A model generated the notes under the pieces. The model worked only from the letters and a program-made list of their open reading frames with translations. It searched no databases and was not told the origin of the DNA. A stretch of 64,000 nucleotides of DNA, from contig BCHP01000004.1 in NCBI GenBank assembly GCA_001599675.1, forward strand, positions 62,001 through 126,000, written 5' to 3'. Made by a program: the position numbers and the translations under genes. Origin of the DNA: Basipetospora chlamydospora. Lineage: Eukaryota > Ascomycota > Sordariomycetes > Microascales. Each line of letters starts with the position of its first letter. Position 1 is the first letter of the stretch. Positions 1-11,077 of this stretch are shown piece by piece.

Positions 1-276
1 AACGTGATGGAGGACATCGCCGCTGCGCCGATGCCAGGGATCGGAGGCGCAGGGCCAGCGGCACTGCCGCCGAGTCTCACATTTCCGGATGCGTTCCTGG
101 GCAATCAGTGGCAACAGCCGTACCCGGAACTCTTCAATCCTCTTCCCTTTGCGGGTGAGCCGATGCCGCCGCTCGATGGCGCACAGTTGTATGGCAATGT
201 CTGTCCCGAGACACCTTGGAGAGACGCTAACATACGGGCCCGCAGTGAGTCCATGCAATTCCGAGGGTTTTTTTGA
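1..276 (+). CDS. 3' end of an unidentified protein gene (partial)
   Basis: An open frame enters from the left edge and ends at TGA 274-276. The visible tail of about 91 residues is rich in Pro, Ala, Gly and Leu and has no domain I recognise. Such low-complexity tails are common in fungal transcription factors, but nothing here proves that. A strong GTGAGT donor-like sequence lies at about 245-250, so the last 30 bases could be intron and the true C-terminus could lie further right. The start and main domains are outside the window. Confidence 0.35.
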   Translation, partial: NVMEDIAAAPMPGIGGAGPAALPPSLTFPDAFLGNQWQQPYPELFNPLPFAGEPMPPLDGAQLYGNVCPETPWRDANIRARSESMQFRGFF

Positions 277-2004
277 GCAGTGGAGGGGGGGGTGTAGATG
301 GCATGCGTGGTATTTCTTTTTGGCATGTTCTTGACTCGGAGACGCGAGAGAATGTCGGCCCAAACACCGAGTGATTTTTTTTTCCAAAAGTCCTATATCC
401 TCCTTCTGTTTCACTCCCTTTGTTTACTATGCCTTGCCCACCTCTCATTTCCCACTCGTTTCCGTTGCCCCCCACACTCTCCCTCCCGTTGTTATGTTTT
501 CCACATCTTTCGTTTCCTTTGATTTTCCTTTTCCTTTACCATTTTTGTTTTATATGTTTGACTTTTTACTTACCCATGGCGCCGACCGAGTCTTTCGGTA
601 TGTTCCCTCTGTTGCATTTTGTATTTTTGCGTCGTCAACTCACATCCTGGTTGCTCAGGGAACACAAGAACGAAAAACACTATAGAAGAAAAAGGGGGTT
701 GGGAGCAGGCATGTAGCCTGAGGCTTAATTTGGCTCAACACGAGGGAAACTCACCAGGACTAGATATAAGTGAGGATTGACAGATTGAGACTGTTTCCTT
801 ATTCTGTGGGTGGTGGTGTATGGCCACTGTTAGTTAGGGGAGTGACCTGTCTGCTTAATTGCATTAGCAAATAAGAGCCTACTCTACTTGCTAAATAACC
901 TCGCATCAGCAATACCCATGGCAGCAGGATTCTTACCCTACAAAGGAACAATCCACGGACTGGATGCGGCGAGGATAGGGTGTAAGGGGAAATTGGCAGC
1001 GTAGGCCCGCCTACCTTAGAGTAGGGGAATCCGGTACTGGTGGTGGTCATCATAGCTGGCCCTCGAGATACTTAAGCCCCATTCGTGTCCTCTCCTCGTA
1101 TTGCAACCTGAGCAGCCTTCACCAGACATTGGGCTAACGCCAAGAAAGGTCAATAAATATACTTGGTCCACTAGGATCAGTAATGCGTCCCCTCGTCACC
1201 ATACTCGTAGACACGGAGAAAGAAGAATCGCGGGTAGCCGCTCCTCCGTTCCGGGCTGCATACCTTGCCCCTCAGCTTTGTCCTGGAGAAGGGCTAAGTC
1301 GACACTCCGCGATTGTGGGGCTCCGCTACATACAGCGAACAATGAGCTCGCGGTGTAATTGCTTATTCTACCCCCTCATCTATTCTTTCGAAATGGAGCT
1401 GCCTGCGAACCAAGCCATTCCGGTGGGAAACCACGCTTAATTCTGCAGTCCCGAAAATGCATCTCCAACATTTGTGGCTGCCGGTGACTGTGACGACCAG
1501 TAGCTATAGGAGTCGGGATATCTGCAAATCTACATCCAGCTCAGCCAGCCATGCAGGTATGAAATATCGGGTCGGCCTGCAGGACTCTGCCCAAAGGCGT
1601 TGCGCCACACACACTATGCGCAATAATCCCTGCAGCCTGGCCAGCGCGAAGGATTCTGGTAGGACAGGCTGGTTACCGCCCGCAAAGTCGTGGCGGAGGC
1701 GCAATCCTCGTCTCAGAATTAGCGCCAGCCCGCCCGACCTCCAGGCTCCTCCTACCAACAACATCACCGTACATTCACGGGGGTCAGGCTCTGACAATTG
1801 CCACCAGCCCGGCCATTCGCTCACTGTGACTTGGGACTTGAAGCCCAAAGCGTGAGGCTCATTCCTCCCTCGTCTCCCGCCAGCCCGATCTCTAATCTCA
1901 TTCCTCCCTCTCCTTTTCCCCATCTACGGAACGGTGACGCGAAACCAGCAACCACGATATACACGAGACATTTTGGTAAAACAAACCTACACTGCAGATG
2001 AGCC
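277..2004. other. Intergenic, no gene seen
   Basis: Only short, overlapping open frames without protein-like composition. A long pyrimidine-rich tract runs from about 400 to 560 (+ strand T/C). No tRNA cloverleaf or mobile-element ORF was recognised. The right end should hold the promoter of the DUF3176 gene. Confidence 0.5.
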
Positions 2005-4092
2005 ATGGCCCTCAGCGACAAAGCCAGGCGCTGTACCTTCTGGGGACAATGGAAGCTCGAGCTTGCGGCCGTGCTTGCGATAACATGCCTCTTCGTCGCG
2101 ATGGCCGTGGCTCTTGCCAAACTAGATGGGACCCCCATCTTCGACAACGGCGCGATTACACTCAACGCGATAATATCAGTCCTATCTACCTCCAGCAAAG
2201 CGATGCACCTGTTTGTCCTAGCCGCCGCGATAAGCCAGTGGAACTGGATCTTCTTTGCCTCGGGCCCCCGACGGCTGTGTGACTTTGAAAGGGTCGCCGA
2301 TGCGAGTCGGGGCCCGCTCGGGAGCATCCAGCTGCTGTTCAATATCCGATTCCGCGGGGGGTAAGTGCACGTTTCCTCCAGATTCCGTCTAATTATTAGC
2401 CTAGGTCATTTCGCTAATCAAACACGCTGTACTAAGAGCCCTCGTACGGTTCGGCGCACTGCTAACATTGCTTTCCATCGCGCTCGACCCGTTCGCACAG
2501 CAGCTCGTCCAACTAGATCAGAAATATGTCTTCACTCCCGACAAAACGGGGGCCACATCCGTCCCGTGGGCATCCCGGTACTCGAAAGGGAATAGATATG
2601 GCAGGCTTAGTGGATTCCTAGGTAAGCATCATCCATACCAATATGCCTTTGCTCTAGACACGGACTAATTAACACATTGCTCCTCAAAGTTGAGGACGGT
2701 CGCCTCGATGGCCCTGGCGGCGAGCAAGTTATCTACGTGGACGCCGACTTCGCCCTCCAAAGTGCTGCAATACTCGGCATAAAAACTACAAAATCCGCCA
2801 TCACGCAGCAGCTGAACTTCAAATGCCCCTCGGGCGAGTGCACCTTCCGGAGGTTCACGTCTCTAGCGGTGTGTAGCCGGTGCGCAGACTTGACCTCGCG
2901 TTTAGAGGAGAACAAGCGCAGTGATGGATCGCAGTATTTTGAACTCATCAAGGACGGGAGCTTTGCGTCGCGGCAGCCGAATAGTACGGAGTATAGGCTC
3001 CCCAATGGGCTTTTTCTTAACAACCAGGAGGGGTGGGAGGGTCAACGGTCGTCTATGGTGAGGATGACGATGCTGGGGACGAGTAACAGGAGCAACACAG
3101 TTGACATGGGCGATGTTGACACGCTGATATGGTCCCACAGCATTATAAAGCTAGATGGTGGTTCCAAGTCGGACAGCGTGTGGCCAGACGTTGAGGTCAG
3201 GGCTACGGAGTGCGCGCTCTATTACTGCGTCAAGGAGTACGCGTCCGAAGTACACAACACCACCCTGTTCGAGAAGTCAACCGCCCTAGACCAAAAACGT
3301 GTTCCCGGATCCTGGGATCTGAACAGGGACTTATACGAAGGCATCTCGGACGAAGTGGCGCAAAGCCTCGCCTTCCATCCACGGGAATCCTCCATTACAC
3401 GAACCGACCTACAGATCGCCGCAGCTGATAGGAAGTGGAACATCTCACAGTCAGCGATAGATGGGGTCAGCGCCTTCATGCAGAAGACCTTCGCAGCCTG
3501 CATAGGGAGAGAGAACTGCACCGGAGTACTCGACGACTGGGTTCCTGTGAACGGCCACCTCGTCGGAGGCGTTGACAGAAATTCAAAGAAATGGGAGGAA
3601 CAATACGAGCCCAGCGTGGCGAAAGAATTCTGGGACACTGAGGATATTCCCGGCGTGTTTGGGAACATTGCGCTGAGCATGAGCAATGCTATCCGCAATG
3701 GCGCGGATAATAGCGAGGTGATGGACGGCACTGTGGGTGTATTAACAACGGTATACGCCGTCAATTGGCCATGGATCATTTTGCACTCTGCGATGATGCT
3801 CGGAACGGCTGCCTTCCTCCTTCTTACCATGTTTGCCGTCTTCCGAAAGGACGGGCAAGTACCCGTCTGGAAAGGGAGCGAGACTGCCACAATGGCAGTG
3901 GGGCCTACGGTCGCGGAGTACCTCAAGGGGGCGGGTACTATGGATGAGCTTGATGAGAGGGCGAAGAAGATCTCTGTGTCGCTGCTGGGAGGTCGCGGTG
4001 GGAGGAGGAACCCGCGGATGGTGGACGATCAAATGATCCCGTTGGCCGGTAGGGGGTCGTCTCGAGAAAGCGATATTGGAGCCTGGAGGTGA
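2005..4092 (+). CDS. DUF3176-family membrane protein
   Basis: Exons 2005-2360, 2437-2621 and 2690-4092 join in phase to a 647-residue protein. Donors are GTAAGT and GTAAGC, acceptors AAG and AAG. The N-terminus has a W-x-W-K-x-E-L motif followed by a membrane segment, a second hydrophobic segment near residues 70-90 and a third ending in DPFAQQ, the arrangement typical of the fungal DUF3176 family. The long middle is extracytoplasmic in character, with cysteines (CPSGECTF, CSRC, CALYYC) and N-glycosylation sequons. A last membrane segment precedes FRKDGQVPVWKGSE, then a cytoplasmic tail. Family function is unknown. The ATG at 2005 is preferred over an out-of-frame ATG at 1998. The family call rests on motif recall, not a search. 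Confidence 0.8.
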
Positions 4093-4507
4093 GAACGGGG
4101 TCGATTGTAGCGAGTCTCAGTCCTGGTGACAGGCTTGAAACGAATATGGATAAATGGTGCTGGACTCAACAAAGGTCCCTTATTGTATCCGGGCGGCCAG
4201 TAATTGGCCGGTGACGTTCCGCCGATATTGAGACACATTCTGCACTCTCCGCTGTCAAGATAGCAATAATCTCCGGCATGTTGCCCATTGGGTGTAGATG
4301 CTGGGGAGCGTCATTCGTACGGCAGTTGCAAATATTAAAACATGGACGGACTGTGGTACGCGTCCCGAGTGGACTCCCGAGTGGAGTTGTCTTTCTCGGT
4401 GTGCGTTAAGAACAGCCCTGTTTTCATATAAACCGGCGACCTAGTCCCATCTCCCTTGTCGCGTCTGGGGATACCAACTATTCCCATTAAACCCGTCGTT
4501 CCGCTTG
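4093..4507. promoter_or_regulatory. Promoter region of the tyrosinase gene with TATA box
   Basis: Between the DUF3176 stop and the tyrosinase ATG. A TATAAA motif sits at 4427-4432, about 76 bases before the start codon, a reasonable TATA position for a fungal gene. No other site was recognised. Confidence 0.45.
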
Positions 4508-6359
4508 ATGAACATGCCTTCCATTAAGTGGGCAGTCTGCGCCGCGCTCCTCGCCGGAGCCGAGGCAGGGCCGCTGAAGAAGCGCCTGGCTTACAAGGAG
4601 TAGGTGGTCAGGAGTCGCGACCTACACAAAACCTCCACAGAACTGCAAGCACTGACTGAGCACTACAGAGCCCTCGCCCAGCGGAACTCCGAGTACCCTC
4701 CCGACATCGTCGATGAGCTGCAGGATGCCACCATGGCCAAGGTCGAGGCGTGGATGGCCACGAAGCCGTCTACCTCGAACTGCACGCTCGAGAATGCTGC
4801 TATTCGGAGGGAGTGGTACGTGTCTATGGTAGTCTCTAAGCGTGTCCTGATACGTCGTTTGTGTGCTAAATAGCAGATAGGAGTGACCTTTCGGTTCCCG
4901 AACGCGAAGAGTACATCGCCGCCGTCCTGTGCCTCCAGTCGAAGCCCTCGAGGGTTCCCGATGGAAAGGCCCCAGGCGCATTAAGCCGCTTTGACGACTT
5001 TGTCGCTACGCACATGACGCAGGCCATGATGCTTCACGGACCGGTCGGCCATCCCAATACACTGATACGACACGGGCCCACTGGTCCACAGCCTGACCAA
5101 GACTGACGAGTACCATTACAGACTCATCTATTCGCAAGCCACCGATATTACATCTGGGCCTACGAGACGGCACTCCGTGAAGAGTGCGGCTACACCGGAT
5201 ACCAGCCGGTACGACATAGCGACCCAGTTTCTCAGCATCCCATCTGTAAGACGCAGATCTGAAGTCAACTAACCCTGAGCAGTACATGAATTACGACCGC
5301 TACGCTGCCGACCCGATCAACTCCCCCATGTTCAACGGCAACATGTCCAGCATGGGCGGAAACGGCGCCCCCACCGACTACAAAGGCGTCTTCCAACCGT
5401 TTCAACCACCCTACAACATGATCCCCTCTGCTGGTGGGGGCGGTTGCGTGACGGAGGGCCCTTTCAAAGAGTACGTGACCACATCCTCTGTGGCTTGGAA
5501 CTGTCCTTGGTAAAGTTGACTCTGATGCTAAACGTCGATGGAATAGTATGGTCGTCAGCCTGGGCCCCCTGTCGACAGTCGTCGACGGCATCCCGAAGAA
5601 CCCCCAGCGGGATGGCCTCGGGTCGAACCCGAGGTGTCTGAGGAGGGATGTGAACAAGTATTCTGCGGCTGGCGCGACGGCGAACTACACGTACTCGCTG
5701 ATTACGGAGCATACGACCATCGACGCGTTTTACAATCGGTACTTGGGGCAGCCGATGCTCCAGAACGACCCGAATCCTTGGGGTGTAAGTGCAATGATGC
5801 CCGGCTTCCAGCTCTTCTCCACCGCCGCCGTCTCGCTTGGCCTTTTCATACATGCTGGGCGGTCATTGTCACAACGTCTGCTGACTCTTTCGATAGCTTC
5901 ACAACGCTGGGCACTACATCATCGGAGGTGAGTCCCGCAGACACCTTCCCTTTCCCCTTTACTCTTTCACGAACACCACCTGAAGCTGACACTGTTCTTT
6001 TTTCTCAATCCAAGGTGACCCAGGCGGAGTAAGTCCATCTACGCCCCCTATCCCCAATTACTATTCCCACTAACATGAGGAAGGACTTCTACGCATCCCC
6101 CGGCGACCCGGCCTTCTATTTCCACCACGGCATGCTCGACCGCATCTGGTGGATCTGGCAGATGCAAGACCCGGAGAACCGCGTCGACCTCGTTCCCGGC
6201 ATGGGTGCCATGGGCATGAACCACCCCATGAAACGTCAAGCACAGAATGCCAATGATATAATCGTGGACCTCGGGTGGACGGCGGGACCGGTTGCGCTGG
6301 GGAAGTTGAACGACATGCTTGGAGGGAACGACGGGCAGTTCTGTTACATCTATGTGTAA
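4508..6359 (+). CDS. Secreted tyrosinase (type-3 copper oxidase)
   Basis: Nine exons join in phase: 4508-4599, 4669-4815, 4881-5043, 5122-5208, 5283-5470, 5547-5784, 5897-5927, 6015-6028, 6084-6359, giving 411 residues. An N-terminal signal peptide ends near a dibasic KKR. Copper A ligands are predicted as H124, H132 and H141 (the last in SHRYYIWAYE); copper B ligands as H307, H311 (HNAGH) and H335 in DPAFYFHHGMLD, which matches the PROSITE copper-B pattern. Tyrosinases hydroxylate and oxidise phenols; this secreted clade also occurs in secondary-metabolite clusters. Exon 8 is only 14 bp, and intron 5044-5121 has a weak GTCGGC donor. A TAG at 4601-4603, in frame with the start, is removed by intron 4600-4668 (GTAGGT...CTACAG). 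The usual YW-D-W motif after GYQP is YMNY here. Confidence 0.88.
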
Positions 6360-8161
6360 ATTGTACCCGACGAAGCTTGTCATTGTATCGCTTTGATTCG
6401 TGTGGAGAATTACTTGCTCGCTGTTTCTGTACTTGCCATATGACCGAAACTTGGCTCTTCTTTGGGCACCAACAAAACTCGAGGCAACTGTTAACCATAC
6501 CGCTTCCTGGCATTCATCGCGTGAGTCAACAATTGTTGGGAAACAACATCATCGCTGTTTCGTTTATGATCTTCCCTCCTGGACGGCGCGCACAAGTGAT
6601 GAGGTTTACCTCGCGTGGGCCACGGTATCGTCAACGGGGCTACTTGGCCTCCGCGTGTAGCCGGACAGGAGTGAGTTCAAGTATTAGACGCTTAGCCCTA
6701 GTCCAGACAGCGAGATCGTCCTACAGTTTGGAGCCGAACTCATCTGTGCAATGGCCCATCCGTTGTCCGCGGGTATGGAAATCAGCCATGAGGTAGTGGT
6801 GACGACGCTCGCCTTCAGAATGGCTGGGCATTTACGCTATGTTCTTTTTGAGATTTAGGAGGTATGGCACACTCTCGTCTTCCTTCAATACAAGTTGCTC
6901 CCCAGTTTCCTAGAAAGCCCAACCACGCATACCTTCGCTTCGGAGGCAGGGCGCTACCGCGAACCGCGCTTCCAACTCTCCGGCGCTCTGGTCCCGGGAT
7001 AAGACTTGTTCCTCTGCCCATAGGCAAGAGCTGTCTCATTTTATTTAACATTTCGACCAAAAGCCCGCAAGAGCGCAACAGTTCAGTGTTGATAAATAGA
7101 TCGGCCCCTTTCCCTGTTCAACTCATCATTATCATCAACGCCATCTTCATCTTCATCTTCAGCATCGCGAGCGAGCGGCTCTTCTATCTGTTTTTCAACC
7201 TACATCAACAACACAACCGAAACCACATCCTACGTTTCTAACGCTTCACAACTCATAATTCTCCAAACTGGGTACCCTGTATTTCCACGCCGCCGCCTCT
7301 GTCTCCAGGTGTAAAGTGCATTCGGGTTGGCGGGCAGAGTGATAGATTTCTTCATTCTCAGAGCGTGGACGGACTTCGTTCGGATTTTGGGGATTTATGT
7401 ACGTTAGCACCTAATTAAAGCGCCCCTTCTAACTAAGACCGTGATCAAGACCTTGCCAATCGCGAAGAGGTCCCCCCTAATTTACAAAGCGACCTGAGTA
7501 GGCCTGTCTTTCTCGCTCATCTTGCCACACTCGCAGCGAATGTTGAGGCAGGTGGGTGGGCAAGACTCACCCACAAGGTCCTAAAATGGTAGAATGGACC
7601 ATGGTCGATTGGGACTCGGAAGATCCACCCGGATGGTCGAGGCGTGTAGTTGAAAGAGAACGACGGCGTACCTGACAGGAGTACTCTAATAATCGATATG
7701 GCCCTGAGAAACGTCCAGTTTCTTTGAATCTGTCGGGCCGATTCCGGCACCTTACCATGGTTGACCGTGATGAGCTCGGCCACAGAGAGGCACTGCCATA
7801 TAATGCGCGGATTTTCGGTTACTTGATATTATCGCGGCCGTAAATCCGTAGCTTGTTCGTGCTCGCCAAGAGAGATGGAAAGCATCGAGCCCGGCAATCG
7901 GTACGTGATGGAATAGGAACAGAATGTACATCTCTCGTCTGCGAGCAAGACTAACATGGACCCGGTCACAGGACATTATACTCTTAAGGGAAGGGCAACG
8001 AGATTCCATGCTGTTTGTATTTGATTGATTTTCAACCAGCTTGACGTTTCCAGAAAGAGTGGCTGCCAAATGCCAAATGACGTACTTTATTTGAAACACC
8101 AGATTACTATCAGTAGTCCCGCATCCTCCTCCCATCCCACGCCACCTCAGGATCACGTCTA
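6360..8161. other. Intergenic, no gene seen
   Basis: Between the 3' ends of the tyrosinase (+) and the GH62 gene (-). Only short frames with no recognisable domains. Contains terminators of both convergent genes by position, but no sequence-specific terminator can be assigned. Confidence 0.5.
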
Positions 8162-9133
8162 TCAGCGCTGGAGAGTCAGCAGGCCCGGCCGGTAGGGCAG
8201 CTTGTTATAATCACCACCCGAGTTCGGCGCGCGCCCCTGGTACAGGAACTGCAGGTTGCAAGCGTCAATCGTCATAGTCTGGTCGGCGCTGACACGGACG
8301 AGCTCTCCGTGGCTGATGTCGTTGGTCCAAGTCACGTCCGTGTTGGCCTTGCCCGCGAATGGCTGCCCCTCCGTCGCAGCATGGGGAGTCCACGAGCCCC
8401 CCAGGTCCGAAGCCGTGAAGGACCGGAAGTACCGGCCGTTGGCGCCGATGGCCTCGACGATCATGAGGTACTTCTGCGCGCCCTCCTGGCCCTGCACGCG
8501 GTACACCTGGACGGCCTCGAACAGGTTGTTCGTCGTATCGGTCATGATAGTCTCCGCCGAGCGGCCGAAATCGCCGGGGAAGTTGCTGATGGGCATGCTA
8601 GCGCGGTAGATGCGCCCATTGTCCCCCGCGAAGAAGAGGTACATGTTCGTGTCATCTCCAATCACCGCCTGGTCGATGGGCCCGGTCCCCGAGTCGGAAA
8701 TCGACCCCGAGTAAAGGGGTTGCGCGCCAGACCACCCGTTCGCGTTGGTCGGGTCGTTCGACGTCCGGTATGAGAAGGCGGTTGGGCCCCACTGGTAGGC
8801 GAGGATCCAGATGTCCTTGGGCGCGAAGTGGAAGAGCGAGGGCGCGACGGTGCCGGAGGACATTCCGTTCTGGGGCGCCGTGGCCAGGTCGGTGAAGCTG
8901 TCCACGAGGCCAAAGTTCATGGACCCCCAGTTGTCGCCGCCGTCATGGTTGGTGGCGTAGACAAGGTGCTTCCCGTTGTAGGGGGCCGTGGTGAAGTCCT
9001 TGAGGGAGACCCAGCCTGACTTGGGCTCGGCCAGGACGCCGGAGGATGTCCAGCGGTAGCTGGACGGGAGGGGGCAGTTGGATTGGGCGATGACCGCCGT
9101 GGCGGATGTAAGGAGGACGAGAAGCTTCACCAT
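8162..9133 (-). CDS. GH62 alpha-L-arabinofuranosidase, secreted
   Basis: A single intronless frame of 323 residues begins MVKLLVLLTSATAVIAQ, a clear signal peptide cut after about residue 16. The body matches glycoside hydrolase family 62, five-bladed propeller enzymes that remove arabinose side chains from arabinoxylan. Likely catalytic residues are D46 (WVSLKDF), D154 (GPIDQAV) and E206 (FEAVQVY); GANGRYFRSF and DISHGELVR are family landmarks. There is no carbohydrate-binding module, so this is the short catalytic-domain-only form. A TATA-type motif precedes the gene at 9235-9240 (minus strand TATAAA). Secretion to the cell exterior is expected. Confidence 0.93.
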   Translation of the reverse strand: MVKLLVLLTSATAVIAQSNCPLPSSYRWTSSGVLAEPKSGWVSLKDFTTAPYNGKHLVYATNHDGGDNWGSMNFGLVDSFTDLATAPQNGMSSGTVAPSLFHFAPKDIWILAYQWGPTAFSYRTSNDPTNANGWSGAQPLYSGSISDSGTGPIDQAVIGDDTNMYLFFAGDNGRIYRASMPISNFPGDFGRSAETIMTDTTNNLFEAVQVYRVQGQEGAQKYLMIVEAIGANGRYFRSFTASDLGGSWTPHAATEGQPFAGKANTDVTWTNDISHGELVRVSADQTMTIDACNLQFLYQGRAPNSGGDYNKLPYRPGLLTLQR

Positions 9134-10233
9134 CTTGTCGGGCTCTTTTTCTTGCTTGATGAGTATAGGAGAACGTGAAGTGATAGTGGCCGCCGCTGGA
9201 GAAATGGAAGCACAAGTGTCGATGACCCCTACGCTTTATATGGAGCGGATGTCCGCATAGCTGGATATTAATGAGATATAGCGATTCTTCTAGCAGGCGC
9301 ATCGGCTTCTCGCACATGGGGACGGCGAGGAACCCCGGTCCCGCCCCGCGGTTGCCGATCCGCCCCCGTATGGATAAAGCGGTTCTTCCGCCAATTCCCA
9401 CCAATATCAATCCCGGCAAGGCGAAACCGCCGTGTTCTTTAAAGCACCCAACCAATGTGGAGGCAACCTTTTCGGTACCGTCGACAACGTGTGATTGGAG
9501 CGCGTCTAACATTCTTGGAAGATGCCCGCCGTCCCCCATTCGAGGTGCCGAGATCTCCTTCAGCACAACCCGATATGGGAAGTGTCCCGAACGGGGGAAC
9601 CCACTCCGGGCGGACCCAACTCCTGGTACAGCGCCCCAGGTTGTATCCCGGAATTGCACTGGAATAATATATTTAGCCCGGTTGGCGCACTAAACAAATC
9701 GTGCGCCCATATTGCAGTCGCAGTCGTTTCAAGAAGCCGGCACTGCAGATGCGGACTCAGATGCAACCCTGGCTGAGAACAAGGCCATTATTAAGGATGG
9801 ATGCCCCGCAGACCAAGACCACGGCAGTCATGGAAGCATCGGTAAGATTCTTTTCCGAAACAGCAGTTGGTGAAATGCCGTTCTGGGCTTACAGATTACT
9901 GACCATTTGCAACCCACAAACCATTCCCATACGTGCGCAAACAGGACATGCGGTGGCCAAATGCGTTGGAGGCTATGTTTTACCGAAAAAATGCAGGCGC
10001 ATAGCGCCTGCTGGACGCGAGAATCACGAGAAGGAACAGCGTTTGGATGGATATGCTTGGCGCGCCTATAATATGGCAGCAATGACTATAGTAACATACA
10101 AGGAACTGGTATAAGGTGGCCAAGGGTAAGGAGAATCGGGACATTGCCGGCCGCTTTTTCCGTATCCCCCTCTACACGGTCTGATGGCTCGAGCCGACCC
10201 ATGACTTCTCGGAGCCCCACTGCCCGCCCGCGG
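9134..10233. promoter_or_regulatory. Upstream region of the GH62 gene
   Basis: Contains the minus-strand TATAAA at 9235-9240, 102 bases before the GH62 start. A minus-strand GGCTAA, the core of the XlnR/Xyr1 xylanase-regulator site, lies at about 9673-9678. One short motif can occur by chance, so xylose control is only a possibility. The rest up to the pyroglutamyl peptidase stop holds no convincing gene. Confidence 0.35.
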
Positions 10234-11077
10234 TTATGGAGTGCAACTGGCTTGCTGAACCATCTCCCGGATGATCTGGACCAGAGTATCGCGCTCACTG
10301 TCCAGGACGGCGGGGTCGAGATTGTCGGGGATATGGATGAAGAGGCCACGGACCCTCCTCCCCTTGTCTTTCAGTTTGCTTGCCGCGAGCATAGAGTTGA
10401 AGTAGATGAACTCGCAGAGGTAGAGGCCTGCGTCGTCTGAGGCGTCGACCTCCAATTTCCTACATCAGTTTCGTCAGCAAAGGTCCTACTAGTCTGTGCG
10501 ATGTCCCATTCTATTCCATTCGGCCCAACCTACCCATCCTTTGTCATGCGCGCCACTATGGCGTCGGCATCAATATCCGACACAAGCTCCTCAGCGCAGT
10601 CCCCCCAGCCGGCATCGCACTCAGTATGATCACCAGGGAAACAGCCCCCATCAACGTCCGGCTTGTAGTAGGGTCCCTTTCTCGCCCTCCTCTCCAGTCG
10701 GAGCCAAGAGATGCCCGCGTGGACGCCGACGTGCACGAAGAAGCTCGCGCGGGGGTAGTCCCTGTACAGCTGCGGGACGAGCTTGTGCACGTGCGGGTAC
10801 GCGACCTTGACAGGGTCTGGGTACGCCTGGATAACGATGTCCGGGGTGCTGTTGTCGTTGGATGGGATGCGAGGCGGGAGGCGGGTGATGAGCTCGTAGG
10901 AGGGGTTTGTCTTGATGGTGCGGAAGGGCTGGTCGGCTATTAGCGGATGTTCCGTGATGTTTGTGTACTTCGTACGGAGGGGAATTATCAGGGACTGTTT
11001 ACTCCGAATCCTGTGACAAGGACTTCAACCTCGGACGTGGCTTCGACGCCACATTCCCTGTCCTTAGGAATTATCAT
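10234..11077 (-). CDS. Pyroglutamyl peptidase I (peptidase family C15)
   Basis: Exons 11003-11077, 10534-10928 and 10234-10459 (minus strand) join in phase to 231 residues. Exon 1 ends in VLVTGFG and exon 2 starts PFRTIKTNPS, restoring the family N-terminal G-F-G-P-F motif across the first intron (10929-11002). The catalytic triad is visible: E104 in RLERRA, C172 in SDDAGLYLCEF and H199 in GLFIHIPDN. These cytosolic cysteine peptidases remove N-terminal pyroglutamate from peptides. Size is normal for the family. The start ATG at 11077 is the nearest in-frame one; an upstream alternative start is not excluded. Confidence 0.85.

Noticed and set aside
1504..2342. Overlapping minus frames (139 and 173 codons)
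   Set aside because: They overlap the first exon of the DUF3176 gene and its upstream region and show no domain.
4601..4603. In-frame TAG in the tyrosinase leader read as a disabling stop
   Set aside because: Intron 4600-4668 with a GTAGGT donor and CTACAG acceptor removes it and restores phase to the mature protein.
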